A stretch of DNA of 64,000 nucleotides from Flavobacteriales bacterium (GCA_947470515.1 CANITF010000011.1:22131-86130); one strand, 5' to 3'. Counted from the first letter of the stretch, positions 10,501 to 18,341 are shown. Notes: generated by a model from the letters alone, not told the origin. Translations and numbers: made by a program.

Positions 10501-12627
10501 AAATCCTGTTGTTGAACTTGTTGTAGAAACCTCAAAATTGGTGGAAGCAGTTATTGTGATATCTCCACCACCTGAAGTTAAGTTAGCTGCTGTTAATGTA
10601 ATGGACGACCCAGTAGATGGTCCTGAACCTTGAACATATGTTAATCCAGTAATATTTCCCGAAGGAGTAATGGAAGTAACTGCAGCAGCCGGAACAACTT
10701 CTCCTGCAACTATTTGAGCGCCATTTGAGTAGCCGCTAAAATTAATTTTTGCTAATTGGCTTGCATCTAAGCCACTAGCGCCAACTACAATTTTACCTGC
10801 TGTACCAGAACTACCTGCTGAGCCCGTCCAACCTGTAATAGTTAAAGTAGTTCCTGCCCATGTAACAGCGCTGCTATTTGCAAATGTTAATGTGTGCACT
10901 CCTGTTCCTAAAGCAATGGTTGAATTAGCATTTAAATTTAAAGTACCAACAGTTTCACTAAAGCCTGCTGTAGCGCCCGTGCTTAATGTACCACCATTTA
11001 AAATTAATTGTGTAGCTGGTAATACGTTAGTATTATCAAGTTCAATTTTACCTCCTGTTAGTGTGGTTGTACCTGTATAAGTATAATTTGCACCACCACC
11101 AAATGTTTGTGTTCCAGCGCCAGATTTAACAATAGAAATTGCACCGCTAATAATACCTGGATTAGCAGCTAAAGAGCTACCAAAACTATTATTTGTTGAA
11201 CTGTTAATAGTTAATGTTGCCGCAGCTATTGAAGTAATCGTATTATTTAATGATGTGGCAGTTCCTGCTACAGTATTTAAACCTGCAATGGTTTGGTTTT
11301 GCCCGTTTAAGTCAAAGGTTCCTAGGTTACCACTAGCAGTTTGACCAAGACTTAATATAGTACCAGTTGGTAAGCGGTTGCTACCTGTTGTAAGTTTTAA
11401 AGTTCCATTGTTGATTGCTGTTGCGCCTGTATAAGTACTCACACCTCCTAATGATAATGTACCTCCTCCTTGTTTTGCCCAGGCACCTGTTGTAGTCGGT
11501 TTATCAGAGATTACTCCGTCATAAGTTAATATTGTACCACTACCAGAACAACTAATAGATGTTCCGGATGATGCACTAACCTGAATGTTGTGGGTAGAGG
11601 CTAATGTAAAAGAGGCAACTGGAGTTAACCGACCACCATCAATAACAATCGTATTGTTTACATTTCCTACGCTATTGGCACCTGAAATTTCTGTTTCAGG
11701 ACCGGATAAAGTTAGGGTTCCAGTAAATGTATTCGCAGTACCGGTTATTTTAAACTTACCTGTCCCATTTGCATTACCAGCTAAAGTTAATCCATTTGTA
11801 GGTGTGTTTGAAATTATACCACCAAATGTTATGTTGCCTGAACCTCCCAATGTTAAAGTTCTTGTTGCAGCACCTAAAGTCATATTATTTGAAAAAGTAA
11901 GATTTGACGCGCCTGCTGCCGAAGGCACATTTCCTGTTACTTCGCCAAATTGAATATTCCCACCGATAACAATATTTGAATATTTCCCTGTAAAATCTCT
12001 AGTTGCATTAGCTGCAAGAGTTCCACCATTTAAAGTTAAAAGTCCTGGAGTGGCATTTCCGCCCATTGCATTGGTAGAACGTGCAACTATAGTACCGGCA
12101 CTTAATGTGAAACCTCCACCATATGTATTACCAGACATTGCAAGAGCACCTACACCACTTTTAATATAACCAGCCGTAGCCGAGGTTGTAAAACTTTGTG
12201 TGCCAAAATCTAATGTAGTAGCGGTGCTTGTTCCAACATTTATAGTGATAACACCATTACTTAAATTAGAAATGGTACCACTAGCGGTCATTGTAGCAGT
12301 GGATGCTGTTGCATTAATTCCTGCTACAATAATTGTACCCCCAGTAAAAGAAGTAACGGTATTATTAAAATTCATAATACCTCCACTTGTTGTATTAAAT
12401 GCAGAAGTATATGGTCCCCCCACACTTGCACTCCAAACTGAACTAGTAATAGTTCCACTAGTTCCAAAATAGTTATTGGTCTGCCCCCAACCCACATTCA
12501 CCATTCCCCCAAAAACAAGAACAGCCAAAACTTTGGCAAAATTGTTTTGAACAAAACGTGCAACACGTTGTGTGTTATTTTTTATTATCTTGGAATCTAA
12601 AAAGACCACAGAACTAAACAGCATCAT
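4555..12627 (-). CDS. Giant T9SS-exported adhesin with autotransporter-type beta-strand repeats
   Basis: 2690 aa. The N-terminus has a long n-region and a hydrophobic segment ending VNVGWGQ (signal peptide, about 49 residues). About residues 60-660 are G/T/N-rich beta-helix repeats of the PATR type (autotransporter-associated beta-strand repeat), with motifs such as GGTLSLGGVSTYTGAT and GAGTQTFGGGANYTYTG. About 660-1240 are roughly 115-residue modules (ITPSGN.TGLTYVQGSGPS... and ASITGLNYTGTGPSSSQSF...), four of them forming two near-identical pairs. The middle part contains a choice-of-anchor-like stretch. About 1700-1810 is a Calx-beta domain ending VSITDNDD. The last ~75 residues are a T9SS type A sorting domain starting LVTYPNPSNGSFYLDF. 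Role: cell-surface or secreted adhesin, by inference. Mixing PATR repeats (usually type V secretion) with a T9SS tail points to export through the type IX machinery. Confidence 0.9.
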   Translation of the reverse strand: MMLFSSVVFLDSKIIKNNTQRVARFVQNNFAKVLAVLVFGGMVNVGWGQTNNYFGTSGTITSSVWSASVGGPYTSAFNTTSGGIMNFNNTVTSFTGGTIIVAGINATASTATMTASGTISNLSNGVITINVGTSTATTLDFGTQSFTTSATAGYIKSGVGALAMSGNTYGGGFTLSAGTIVARSTNAMGGNATPGLLTLNGGTLAANATRDFTGKYSNIVIGGNIQFGEVTGNVPSAAGASNLTFSNNMTLGAATRTLTLGGSGNITFGGIISNTPTNGLTLAGNANGTGKFKITGTANTFTGTLTLSGPETEISGANSVGNVNNTIVIDGGRLTPVASFTLASTHNIQVSASSGTSISCSGSGTILTYDGVISDKPTTTGAWAKQGGGTLSLGGVSTYTGATAINNGTLKLTTGSNRLPTGTILSLGQTASGNLGTFDLNGQNQTIAGLNTVAGTATSLNNTITSIAAATLTINSSTNNSFGSSLAANPGIISGAISIVKSGAGTQTFGGGANYTYTGTTTLTGGKIELDNTNVLPATQLILNGGTLSTGATAGFSETVGTLNLNANSTIALGTGVHTLTFANSSAVTWAGTTLTITGWTGSAGSSGTAGKIVVGASGLDASQLAKINFSGYSNGAQIVAGEVVPAAAVTSITPSGNITGLTYVQGSGPSTGSSITLTAANLTSGGGDITITASTNFEVSTTSSTTGFGASATMPYTGTGTIASNTLWVRLKAGLSAATYSVETIDISGGGTTASFTAAGSVTSPPTLTPSVASITGLNYTGTGPSSSQSFTFSGANLTGFPANITVTAPTNFEVSADNVSFFSSITYAYSSGTLGAQTAYARLISSLPATSYGPSNVTIEGGGATSATVALSGTVTATAVASITPSGNLTGLTYVQGSGPSTGSSITLTAGNLTSGGGDITITASTNFEVSTTSSTIGFGASATMPYTGTGTIASNILWVRLKAGLSAATYSPETINISGGGTTTSFTADGAVTSPPALTPSVASITGLNYTGTGPSSSQSFTFSGANLTGFPANITVTAPTNFEISTDNVSFFSSRTYAYSSGTLGAQTVYVRLIASLPATTYGPSNVTIEGGGATSATIALSGTVTPVALITSSSVNLSGYSYIVGAGPSTSQSFTFTGDNLTGFPSNITITGSTNYEVSTNNSSFSASITYPYTSSTLTAQTVYVRLKTGLSAATYTENITISGGGVSPSITVSNSGSVLVAPFTLGNLAAVVAAASASNTTASVIEIGTSAFQASPISTTVVNGTDAVNGMRFSGSATSTLYLANSNDGTLITFTGHNSTNTASNANTLLTRAVITYNNSKTFNKATTYTGASGNQTRCASTLNNTSWYIGDQSGFYTNGSSSPSPALNIRGVKAYGATMYAQGSTIAIGTISAANGGTFTLLNGLTASTNNLQDFAFVSSGSNGAAFDVLYCLYTTKIEKYSLVSGTWTANGSYTFAGGGFGLTAKNIGIGSELYVSTGNGANTANSIVKLTDNVGFNTTINITTASNLTLYTAAAGTIIKGVACAPISATAPNISINASPLNGFTYILGSGPSAEQTFTVSGTNLSANSIALNVDSDFEICLTSGGTFVNTLSLTPAAGTVASTTIYVRLKSGLSAGNYSNRLITLSTANAYNRYIILDGSLLPNVNLSVSAASGTEVGTTSITVTVTSTSTLAFDETVDVTVAGTSLTAGDYSLVDGDGVLSGVQIKILAGASTGTSTFTLVDDNLNEGTEVASINISNPSAGLYLGGTSSQNVSITDNDDAVILSTIDVASTATNFNELVTSGTSTEVSKGAYYLETGSNQNLVYSAGDGSLSTGDSYAFGSGISTDRALGSSITSGLSDVKVGFKVKNSIGASFNAMIVEYYGEQWRRGLTGNAANGGAPARDKLKFEYSTSAPSLAAGTWGSSSILNFHSPDYGTVSTNTARDGNAAAYRQLVRDTIFIPSGVADGSSVWVRWVHNTAGTSGSRDGLGVDDVTFTPINFTPTVFYTDTIGSLDQLSTWWTNTDGTGANPLNFSSTNQTFIVQNRSTASIAANWSVSGSNSSIRIRNGVIVTIPDTYSFVGTVDSLEGTSTLILNNATTPILNNIDATSTVIYGSSSNQDIAIPTSSNSQYGNLTLTGDGIKRVTGGFHIEGEYLFNSASVDADSTYSTVFFKKNITISGAILYSTNYITYVNLQAYGSSAQQLIGNGRTIKAGSLLMNVSVVNGTLITSGSDLKTGSLTLASNTNLTLVDDLKLNANAGAATFTDNANTIAIGGDLECAGNTANYSFSGTLLLNGATASDQTISNTAGATFNIMTINKASGIVLLSNNLTINSALNLTNGIIDLQASNLNMASNTVNGGSATSYVRTSGVGVLNRNVSSSAVVFPVGNSAYNPATLSNSGTSDEFSLRVYDYVSSTGVEGGVPTSGQAVNRTWMVSEALTGGSNVTLKMQWNAGEEVNGFVYSPGFMNVNHHNGSVWEELGVLNESNSPFYVEQTGITSFSPFTIGITGSPLPIELISFQANCQGTDQVAVTWSTASEHNTSHFVVEKSRDGLNWVNLKSLGAAGNSTTIIEYAVTDTDVSNGISYYRLTQLDTDGASETFNIASVNCGAQAITSKLVTYPNPSNGSFYLDFYSYDLTGPSSISVFDSRGLIIYSQEVLVEKGSNVFHIEKMEAAPGMYYIQVSNGATTSYIVKHSLR
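9300..10677. repeat. Tandem 2 x ~696-bp duplication inside the giant adhesin gene
   Basis: The segments at about 9300-9981 and 9996-10677 are near-identical in DNA at an offset of exactly 696 bp (232 codons, two ~116-residue modules). A more divergent single module precedes them at about 8950-9290. The period is a multiple of three, so copy-number change keeps the frame. Confidence 0.9.
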
Positions 12628-12955
12628 AGTATAAACTTTAAATAAGTATTTTTTTCAAAGAGATGTTTTGGGTTTTCAACTGCAAACTTATAAAGTCCGT
12701 ATTAACTGTATGTTTACGCTATAACAAGAAAATAAAAACAGACCAAAATCGTTTCTAGAAGCAATTTTCAAGAGCAAAAAAAAGTAAAAGAACATCCTGT
12801 TGACGAGGCCTTTGTGCTGTTAATCAATTACTTACAGCTTACTACGCTAATTAATTCTAAAAAAATTCAGATCCCCAATTATTAAGCTGCCTTTTTTAAA
12901 CGCGCTGTTTTTTTCAATAATTACAGTTATATTTACTCCTCAAAATAGATAACTC
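12628..12955. other. Divergent intergenic region
   Basis: 328 bp between divergent genes, so it must hold both promoters. Upstream of the peptidase gene the best -7-like box is TATATTTA (12929-12936), one mismatch from TAnnTTTG. No convincing -33 box, small ORF or hairpin terminator was seen. Confidence 0.4.
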
Positions 12956-14170
12956 ATGAAAAAATATTTCTTTTCTCTCCTTTTTTTAGGATTCACATCA
13001 ATTACAACCGCTCAATTTGGTTATACAGAACCTGGAACTAATAATGAAGGAAGTGAATACGTTTTCACGAAAATTGCTCATTTAGATGCAACACCAGTTC
13101 AAAGTCAAGGAAACACAGGAACATGCTGGAGTTTTTCTGCATTATCGTATTTTGAGTCAGAATTAATTAGAAAAGGAACTAAAAATCCAGATCTTCTTGC
13201 TGAAATGTTTGTGGTACGTAAAGCATATGAAAGCAAAGCAGAGAAGTTCATTCGAATGGATGGTAAAATTAACTTTTCTGAAGGAGGGGCTTTTCATGAT
13301 ATTCCTTTTGTAATCAGAAATTACGGAATTGTTCCTGAAGAAATATATACTGGTTTAAATTATGGTTCTGAAACGCATGACCATAGTGAAATGTTTGAAG
13401 TGTTGAACGGAGCAGTGCAAGGTGTTTTGTCTCACGCTAAAAGCTCAAGCACTGGTGTTTCAACTGCGTGGATGAGCGCATTGAACGGGATTCTTGATGC
13501 ATATTTTGGTAAAGACGTTAAAGAATTTGAGTTCAAAGGGAAAAAATATACTCCAATGACGTATGCCAAAGCAATTGGATTGAATATGGACGATTATGTT
13601 TCCTTAACATCGTTTACAAATCACCCGATGAATCAAAAATGCATGTTGGCAATTGCTGATAACTGGGCGTGGGGAGAAAGTTATAATGTTGGTTTAACAG
13701 ATTTATTTGATGCATGTGAATATGCGTTGAAAAATGGATATTCGTTAGCTTGGGGTGCTGACGTTTCTGAAAAAGGGTTCAGTTTTAGAAATGGTTTGGC
13801 AATTGTTCCAGAAGATCCATCTACAATCGAAACGAAAGGAAGAGATAATAAAAACTTTTCAGATGGAGGCGCTGACAAAACTGCAAATGCTTTTGTTACA
13901 CCAGGAAAAGAATTGGTTATCACTCCTGAGTTACGTCAAAAGGCGTATGATGGAAAAACAACTACAGATGACCATGGAATGCATATCGTTGGGCTTTATA
14001 AAGACCAAAATAACACACGCTATTTATTGGTGAAAAACTCATGGGGTACGAGTAATTATCCTAAAGGATTCTTGTACGTTTCTGAGAATTACTTTAAGTA
14101 CAAAACGATTAATGTTTATGTGCATAAAGACGGAATTTCTTCTGCCTTAAAGAAAAAATTGAGCCTATAA
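12956..14170 (+). CDS. Secreted C1 (papain-fold) peptidase, aminopeptidase C/bleomycin hydrolase type
   Basis: 404 aa with a signal peptide (MKKYFFSLLFLGFTSITTAQ). The papain-fold catalytic set is visible: oxyanion Gln51 and nucleophile Cys57 in QGNTGTCWSFSA, His340 in DDHGMHIVG (aligning with the HAM motif of the family), and Asn361 in LLVKNSWG. The long insert between Cys and His is typical of PepC/bleomycin hydrolase (MEROPS C1B). Family members hydrolyse N-terminal residues of peptides; the signal peptide places this one in the periplasm or outside, unlike the cytosolic PepC. No T9SS tail: the C-terminus ends in KKKLSL. Monocistronic by position, 60 bp before the BlaI-type gene. The fold and class are well supported; the precise specificity is not. 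Confidence 0.9.
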   Translation: MKKYFFSLLFLGFTSITTAQFGYTEPGTNNEGSEYVFTKIAHLDATPVQSQGNTGTCWSFSALSYFESELIRKGTKNPDLLAEMFVVRKAYESKAEKFIRMDGKINFSEGGAFHDIPFVIRNYGIVPEEIYTGLNYGSETHDHSEMFEVLNGAVQGVLSHAKSSSTGVSTAWMSALNGILDAYFGKDVKEFEFKGKKYTPMTYAKAIGLNMDDYVSLTSFTNHPMNQKCMLAIADNWAWGESYNVGLTDLFDACEYALKNGYSLAWGADVSEKGFSFRNGLAIVPEDPSTIETKGRDNKNFSDGGADKTANAFVTPGKELVITPELRQKAYDGKTTTDDHGMHIVGLYKDQNNTRYLLVKNSWGTSNYPKGFLYVSENYFKYKTINVYVHKDGISSALKKKLSL

Positions 14171-14230
14171 GTAATTGAATATTAGGGTGTAATAAAAATT
14201 TGAGTATATTTATGAGGTAAATCCTTATAA

Positions 14231-14524
14231 ATGGAACGATTAACACCTGCTGAAGAATTGGTAATGTTGAAGTTGTGGAAACTTCAAAAAGGAGCTATTA
14301 AGGAGATTCAAGAGTTATTTGAAAAACCGAAACCTGCTTATAATACTACTTCGACAATTGTTCGTATTTTGGAACGCAAAGGGTTTATCAAACATCAATC
14401 ATTGGGAAGAGGCTATCTTTATTCGCCAAAAGTTTCAAGAGAAAAATATAGGCAATACCTTCTCAATCATATACTTGTTAATTATTACGATAATATCAAG
14501 AAAGAGTTAAAGGATGCCGTTTAA
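14231..14524 (+). CDS. BlaI/MecI/CopY-family transcriptional repressor
   Basis: 97 aa. The N-terminal winged helix matches the penicillinase-repressor family: LTPAEELVMLKLWKLQKGAIKEI, then YNTTSTIVRILERKGFI as recognition helix, then GRGYLYSP as the wing. Family members dimerise and block promoters of beta-lactamase or copper genes, and are usually cleaved on signalling by a BlaR1/MecR1-type M56 metalloprotease encoded next to them. No such partner is seen here: the neighbours are a peptidase and, convergently, dxr. The protein is somewhat shorter than the usual ~120 aa because the C-terminal dimerisation region is brief. The target is unknown. Confidence 0.85.
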   Translation: MERLTPAEELVMLKLWKLQKGAIKEIQELFEKPKPAYNTTSTIVRILERKGFIKHQSLGRGYLYSPKVSREKYRQYLLNHILVNYYDNIKKELKDAV

Positions 14525-14591
14525 TTGGTTGTTTTATTTAAAACACGGATTCCTCAAGTTCTTCTCAGAATAAAATGAAACGTATGTTTGA

Positions 14592-15755
14592 CTAATTATT
14601 TTGAATAAGTGATAGTGCATATTCACGCGCCAATTTATCACTTTCGACATAATCTTCATATATTGGTTTCTGAATAGAATTTACATTTAACAATGTCTTT
14701 TCATTGAATTCAGCAATTTGTAAAAACGTGATTTTATCATGTAGAAATGCTTCAACGGTTATTTCATTTGCTGCGTTTAAAATGCAAGCAGCAGTTCCTT
14801 CCATTTCCATCGCTTTAAATGCCAAATCCAAATTTTTGAAGACGGCCCGATCTGGTTTTTCAAACGTTAATTTTGGATAATCTAGAAAGTTGAAACGTGG
14901 AAAATCTGTTTTAAAACGGTCTGGATAAGTCAAGGCAAACTGAATTGGTAATTTCATATCTGGTAAGCCCATTTGCGCCTTCATACTGCCATCTTCAAAT
15001 TGAACTAATGAATGCACGATCGATTGAGGATGAACAATTACATCTATTTGTTCAGGTTTAAGATTGAACAACCATTTTGCTTCAATTACTTCAAATCCTT
15101 TGTTCATCAATGAAGCCGAATCAATCGTGATTTTTGCCCCCATTGTCCAGTTAGGATGCTTCAAAGCTTGTTCTTTCGTAACGGTTTTTAATTGCTCCAA
15201 TGACCAACCTAAAAAGGGTCCTCCAGAAGCTGTTAAATAGATCTTTTCAATCTTATTATGGAATTCTCCAACCAAACATTGAAAAATTGCAGAATGTTCA
15301 GAGTCAACAGGATAAATGTTTACACCATTCTCTTTTGCCAATTTTGTGACAAGTTCACCAGCCACAACTAATGTTTCTTTATTGGCTAAAGCAATTGTTT
15401 TTTTCGCTTCTATTGCTCGCACTGTTGGTTTTAATCCAGCATAACCGACCAAAGCAGTTAAAACAATGTCAACTTCATTTGATTCAACAACTTGGCAAAG
15501 CGCTTCGGACCCGGCGTAAACATGAATGTCTTCATCAATTAATGCCGTTTTTACTTTTTCATAAAGTGATTCATCAGTGATTACAACAGTATTCGGTTTG
15601 AATTTCAACGCTTGTTCAATTAATAGATCTGCGTTTTTTCCAGCTGTAATTACTTGTAAATCAAAAAAAGCAGGATAGGCTTCAATAACCTCTAATGCTT
15701 GAGTTCCAATTGAACCAGTTGAACCAAGAATAACGATACCTTTCTTTTTCTCCAT
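14592..15755 (-). CDS. dxr: 1-deoxy-D-xylulose 5-phosphate reductoisomerase
   Basis: 387 aa from the chosen ATG at 15755. It converts DXP to MEP using NADPH and a divalent metal, the first committed step of the non-mevalonate isoprenoid pathway, in the cytosol. Seen: N-terminal Rossmann motif GSTGSIGTQALEVI, the substrate/metal site VDSEHSAIFQCL, TASGGPF, HPNWTMGAKITIDSASLMNKGFEVIEA, and HPQSIVHSLVQFEDGS. An upstream in-frame ATG (15782) would add MGSKRYFCI, which has no counterpart in the family, so the downstream start preceding MEKKKGIVILGSTGS is preferred. Convergent with the BlaI-type gene and divergent from the DUF6495 gene. Confidence 0.95.
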   Translation of the reverse strand: MEKKKGIVILGSTGSIGTQALEVIEAYPAFFDLQVITAGKNADLLIEQALKFKPNTVVITDESLYEKVKTALIDEDIHVYAGSEALCQVVESNEVDIVLTALVGYAGLKPTVRAIEAKKTIALANKETLVVAGELVTKLAKENGVNIYPVDSEHSAIFQCLVGEFHNKIEKIYLTASGGPFLGWSLEQLKTVTKEQALKHPNWTMGAKITIDSASLMNKGFEVIEAKWLFNLKPEQIDVIVHPQSIVHSLVQFEDGSMKAQMGLPDMKLPIQFALTYPDRFKTDFPRFNFLDYPKLTFEKPDRAVFKNLDLAFKAMEMEGTAACILNAANEITVEAFLHDKITFLQIAEFNEKTLLNVNSIQKPIYEDYVESDKLAREYALSLIQNN

Positions 15756-15834
15756 AATGCAAAAATAACGTTTTGAACCCAAGATTGTTTGGAAAAGAAG
15801 CGAAAGAATCTGATGGATTTAACAAATCTCCATG

Positions 15835-15842
15835 TAAATTTG
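15835..15842 (+). promoter_or_regulatory. Candidate -7 box for the DUF6495 gene
   Basis: TAAATTTG is a perfect match to the Bacteroidota -7 consensus TAnnTTTG, 35 bp before the ATG. No clear TTG -33 element at the right spacing. Confidence 0.35.
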
Positions 15843-15877
15843 TATTGATTGAGAAGAATTAAAGAATTTACCTTTCT

Positions 15878-16354
15878 ATGAAATACCGCATTTTAACCAA
15901 TGAAGAACTATCGCATCTTGCAGAAGATTTCAAGCAATTTTTAATTGTTTCAGGCGTACACGCTGAGGAATGGGAAGAAATGAATAAAACGGAGATTTCA
16001 AAAGCTGTTCAGATAGTAGAGATTTTTAGTGATACTGTTCTGCAAAAAGTATACGAGAAAATTAAGTTTGTGGAATTTAGAAGTGAAAATTCATGTATTG
16101 TTTTTGATTGTCAAGAAGATAAAATAGAATTGATTTCAATTCAGGGAAAATCTGGAAAACATGTAAATCTTTCTACCCCTCAATCGATTCACAATGAATT
16201 AAAAAAGAACTTAAATAATCTTCAATTTCACCGTTCTGAAAAAAACTACAGTTCTTCACGCGAAAAGGAACTTCATGATTTATTAGAACAAGGGTGTGTC
16301 GTCTCAAGTAAAGAATTTTGGGAACAATTATTAGTTTTAAAAGTTGCTAATTAA
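15878..16354 (+). CDS. DUF6495 family protein
   Basis: 158 aa, acidic, soluble. The first ~110 residues match the Bacteroidota-restricted DUF6495 family: MKYRILTNEELSHLAEDFKQFL, GVHAEEWEEM, then VEIFSDTVLQKVYEKIKFVEFRS and CQEDKIELI. The C-terminal ~50 residues are a charged tail with SSSREKELHDLLEQG. No known function and no catalytic residues recognised. It lies divergently from dxr with its own candidate promoter, and the next gene follows after 33 bp. Confidence 0.75.
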   Translation: MKYRILTNEELSHLAEDFKQFLIVSGVHAEEWEEMNKTEISKAVQIVEIFSDTVLQKVYEKIKFVEFRSENSCIVFDCQEDKIELISIQGKSGKHVNLSTPQSIHNELKKNLNNLQFHRSEKNYSSSREKELHDLLEQGCVVSSKEFWEQLLVLKVAN

Positions 16355-16387
16355 CTGAATTTTATTAACTTGCCTAAAAATACTACT

Positions 16388-16750
16388 ATGAAAAAATTAT
16401 CTTTAGTCGGATTTTCACTGTCCGTTATTTTTCTAATCTTTGGATTATACCTAATATTTATTATTGCTCCAGAGTCAGAAACAGCAGCACTTGAAATGGA
16501 AATGATGCAACAAGCAAATATGGGAGATTACTCTGTATCTCTATTTGAAACTCCTGGTTATGCTGAAGCATTTGCTACTAGTGAGAAAAAAGTGGACTAC
16601 GGCATGGTCCTGTTATTGGGGTCATTTTTACCTTTTCTTTTATGTATAATTCCAGTTTTCAAAAAGAATAAATTGGCAATTTTAGGACTTGTATTTTCTT
16701 TAGGTGCTTTTTTTATTGGAGCTGCTTACGGAAGCCACATGTTTTCATAA
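16388..16750 (+). CDS. Small predicted inner-membrane protein
   Basis: 120 aa. The start was chosen at the second ATG (MKKLSLVGFS) because the first in-frame ATG at 16370 adds only MPKNTT before the hydrophobic segment. Three predicted transmembrane helices: about residues 4-26 (LVGFSLSVIFLIFGLYLIFII), then a ~40-residue acidic loop with several Met residues, then about 69-88 and 94-115. No family recognised and no catalytic motif. It follows the DUF6495 gene by 33 bp, so the two could be co-transcribed. Function unknown. Confidence 0.65.
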   Translation: MKKLSLVGFSLSVIFLIFGLYLIFIIAPESETAALEMEMMQQANMGDYSVSLFETPGYAEAFATSEKKVDYGMVLLLGSFLPFLLCIIPVFKKNKLAILGLVFSLGAFFIGAAYGSHMFS

Positions 16751-16813
16751 ATATACTTTAAACAATCTTCGTGCTTTTGTGTTAATTTAGCAATTCAAAA
16801 AAATTGAAATGCT

Positions 16814-17662
16814 ATGAAAAAGATATTGTCTATTTTATTCTTAATGAATTTAGGAATTTCGCTTAACGCACAATTACAAGCACCAAAATTAAGTCCAATT
16901 GCTAAAGTTGAACAACGTATTGGTTTAACGGATATTAAAATTGAATATTCCCGCCCGTCAAAAAATGACAGAGTGGTATTTGGCGATGTTGTGCCTTTCG
17001 ATGAAATTTGGCGAACTGGCGCAAATGAAAACACAAAAATTACACTTTCAGATGCAATGGTTTTCGGAAAGGATACATTGGTAGCAGGAACGTATGCAAT
17101 CTACACCAAACCATCAGCTTCAACTTGGGAAATAATATTTTACTCAGATATCACAAATTGGGGTACGCCTGACGAGTGGGATGATAAAAAAGTAGTTTTA
17201 AAAGTTAGCACAAATGTTATTGCCCTGAATGATGTAGTAGAAACATTTACAATTGGAATTGATAATACAACAACTAAAACAGCTAACTTAAATTTCTCTT
17301 GGGATAAAACAAGAGCATCTATTGGTTTTGCTGTGCCAACCGACACAAAAATGGCTGCTTCAATTGAAAAAGTGATGGCCGGTCCAACAGCGAGTGATTA
17401 TCATGCATCAGCAGATTTCTATTTTAAGGAGAAAAAAGACTTGAAAAAAGCACTAGAATGGTCAACGAAAGCATGTGAATTAAAAGGTGATGATGCTTTT
17501 TGGATGTTGCGTCTGAAATCACAAATTCAAGCAGAACTTGGAGATTATAAAGGAGCAATTGAAACCGCAAAAAAATCATTAGCAGCAGCAGAAAAAGCAA
17601 AATACCAAGCTTATATTGATAGTAATAATGCTTCAATTGAAGAATGGAGCAAGAAAAAATGA
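16814..17662 (+). CDS. Secreted DUF2911 protein with C-terminal TPR-like helices
   Basis: 282 aa with a signal peptide (MKKILSILFLMNLGISLNAQ). Residues ~25-170 match DUF2911: LSPIAKVEQRIGLTDIKIEYSRPS, GDVVPFDEIWRTGANENTKI, and AGTYAIYTKPSASTWEIIFY with NWGTPDEWDD. Residues ~185-280 form TPR-like helical repeats (ALEWSTKACELKGDDAFWML..., GDYKGAIETAKKSLAAAEKA). The DUF2911 fold is a beta-sandwich of unknown role, often with this TPR extension in Bacteroidota; periplasmic. No operon partner is obvious. Confidence 0.85.
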   Translation: MKKILSILFLMNLGISLNAQLQAPKLSPIAKVEQRIGLTDIKIEYSRPSKNDRVVFGDVVPFDEIWRTGANENTKITLSDAMVFGKDTLVAGTYAIYTKPSASTWEIIFYSDITNWGTPDEWDDKKVVLKVSTNVIALNDVVETFTIGIDNTTTKTANLNFSWDKTRASIGFAVPTDTKMAASIEKVMAGPTASDYHASADFYFKEKKDLKKALEWSTKACELKGDDAFWMLRLKSQIQAELGDYKGAIETAKKSLAAAEKAKYQAYIDSNNASIEEWSKKK

Positions 17663-17720
17663 ATTCGATGAGCTCGTACGCTTTTTCAAAATATATATAA
17701 TTTAGTGTTAGAGCCAAAAC

Positions 17721-18341
17721 ATGACAGATTTACAAGCAGCTTTAGGCAACCGTTTTGGGGAACACAGGGTTTCAATGCTTCCAACAAAAGAAGGTGAAAT
17801 GTCTTTGTTAGTGCTGGATCTAGAATTGAATAGTCCAGTAACCTTAATAATGACTAACGGTTTAAGCGCTTATAAAATGCCCGTTCACGAAAAAATGAAA
17901 GGACGAGAATTCAATGAATTGTATTTCTGTTTGCCAAGTTATTGGAAAAGGGAAGAAATAGACAATGAAAAGATGAATTGGATTTTCCCATGGATTCAAA
18001 AACTTTCTAAATATGTGGTCGAAAAAAATGCTTGGTTCGGTCATGGGCACACTATGCCATGTGGAACTGATGAAAACAGACTTTCTTCTTCCATGCGCCA
18101 AAACCACTTCTTTTTGTCTGACCCTGTATTATTGGAAGCGGAATTGGCACCAATCCAACTTGGAGAAAAAACCGTTCATTTCTTATCAATAATTCCAATT
18201 TTCCCGGACGAAATGGACTACAAACAAGGAAAAGGAACCTTTAAATTTGAAAAGAAATTAAGAACTCATGGAATCACTGAAAAATTGGATGATTTTAGAG
18301 GAACTATTTTAAGAAGTAAATGGAGGTTGTTGAAGATATAG
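17721..18341 (+). CDS. SUFU-domain protein
   Basis: 206 aa, cytosolic. It matches the bacterial suppressor-of-fused-like domain: VTLIMTNGLSAYKMPV, FNELYFCLPSYW, WIFPWIQKLSKYV, WFGHGHTMPCG, and NHFFLSDPVLLEAEL followed by VHFLSIIPIFPDEMDYK. In bacteria these domains are often immunity or protein-binding modules in polymorphic toxin loci, but no toxin lies next to it here. The neighbours are the DUF2911 protein and paralogous lipoproteins, so the role is undetermined. Confidence 0.85.
   Translation: MTDLQAALGNRFGEHRVSMLPTKEGEMSLLVLDLELNSPVTLIMTNGLSAYKMPVHEKMKGREFNELYFCLPSYWKREEIDNEKMNWIFPWIQKLSKYVVEKNAWFGHGHTMPCGTDENRLSSSMRQNHFFLSDPVLLEAELAPIQLGEKTVHFLSIIPIFPDEMDYKQGKGTFKFEKKLRTHGITEKLDDFRGTILRSKWRLLKI

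Noticed and set aside
5448..12472. Many plus-strand open frames opposite the giant adhesin gene
   Set aside because: They mirror the Thr/Ser/Ala-rich minus-strand codons, have low-complexity Pro/Val composition, no signal or domain, and recur with the 696-bp repeat.
14530..14545. TGTTTTATTTAAAACA inverted repeat between the BlaI-type gene and dxr as bidirectional terminator
   Set aside because: All A/T stem except one G-C pair, no T run; too weak to call.
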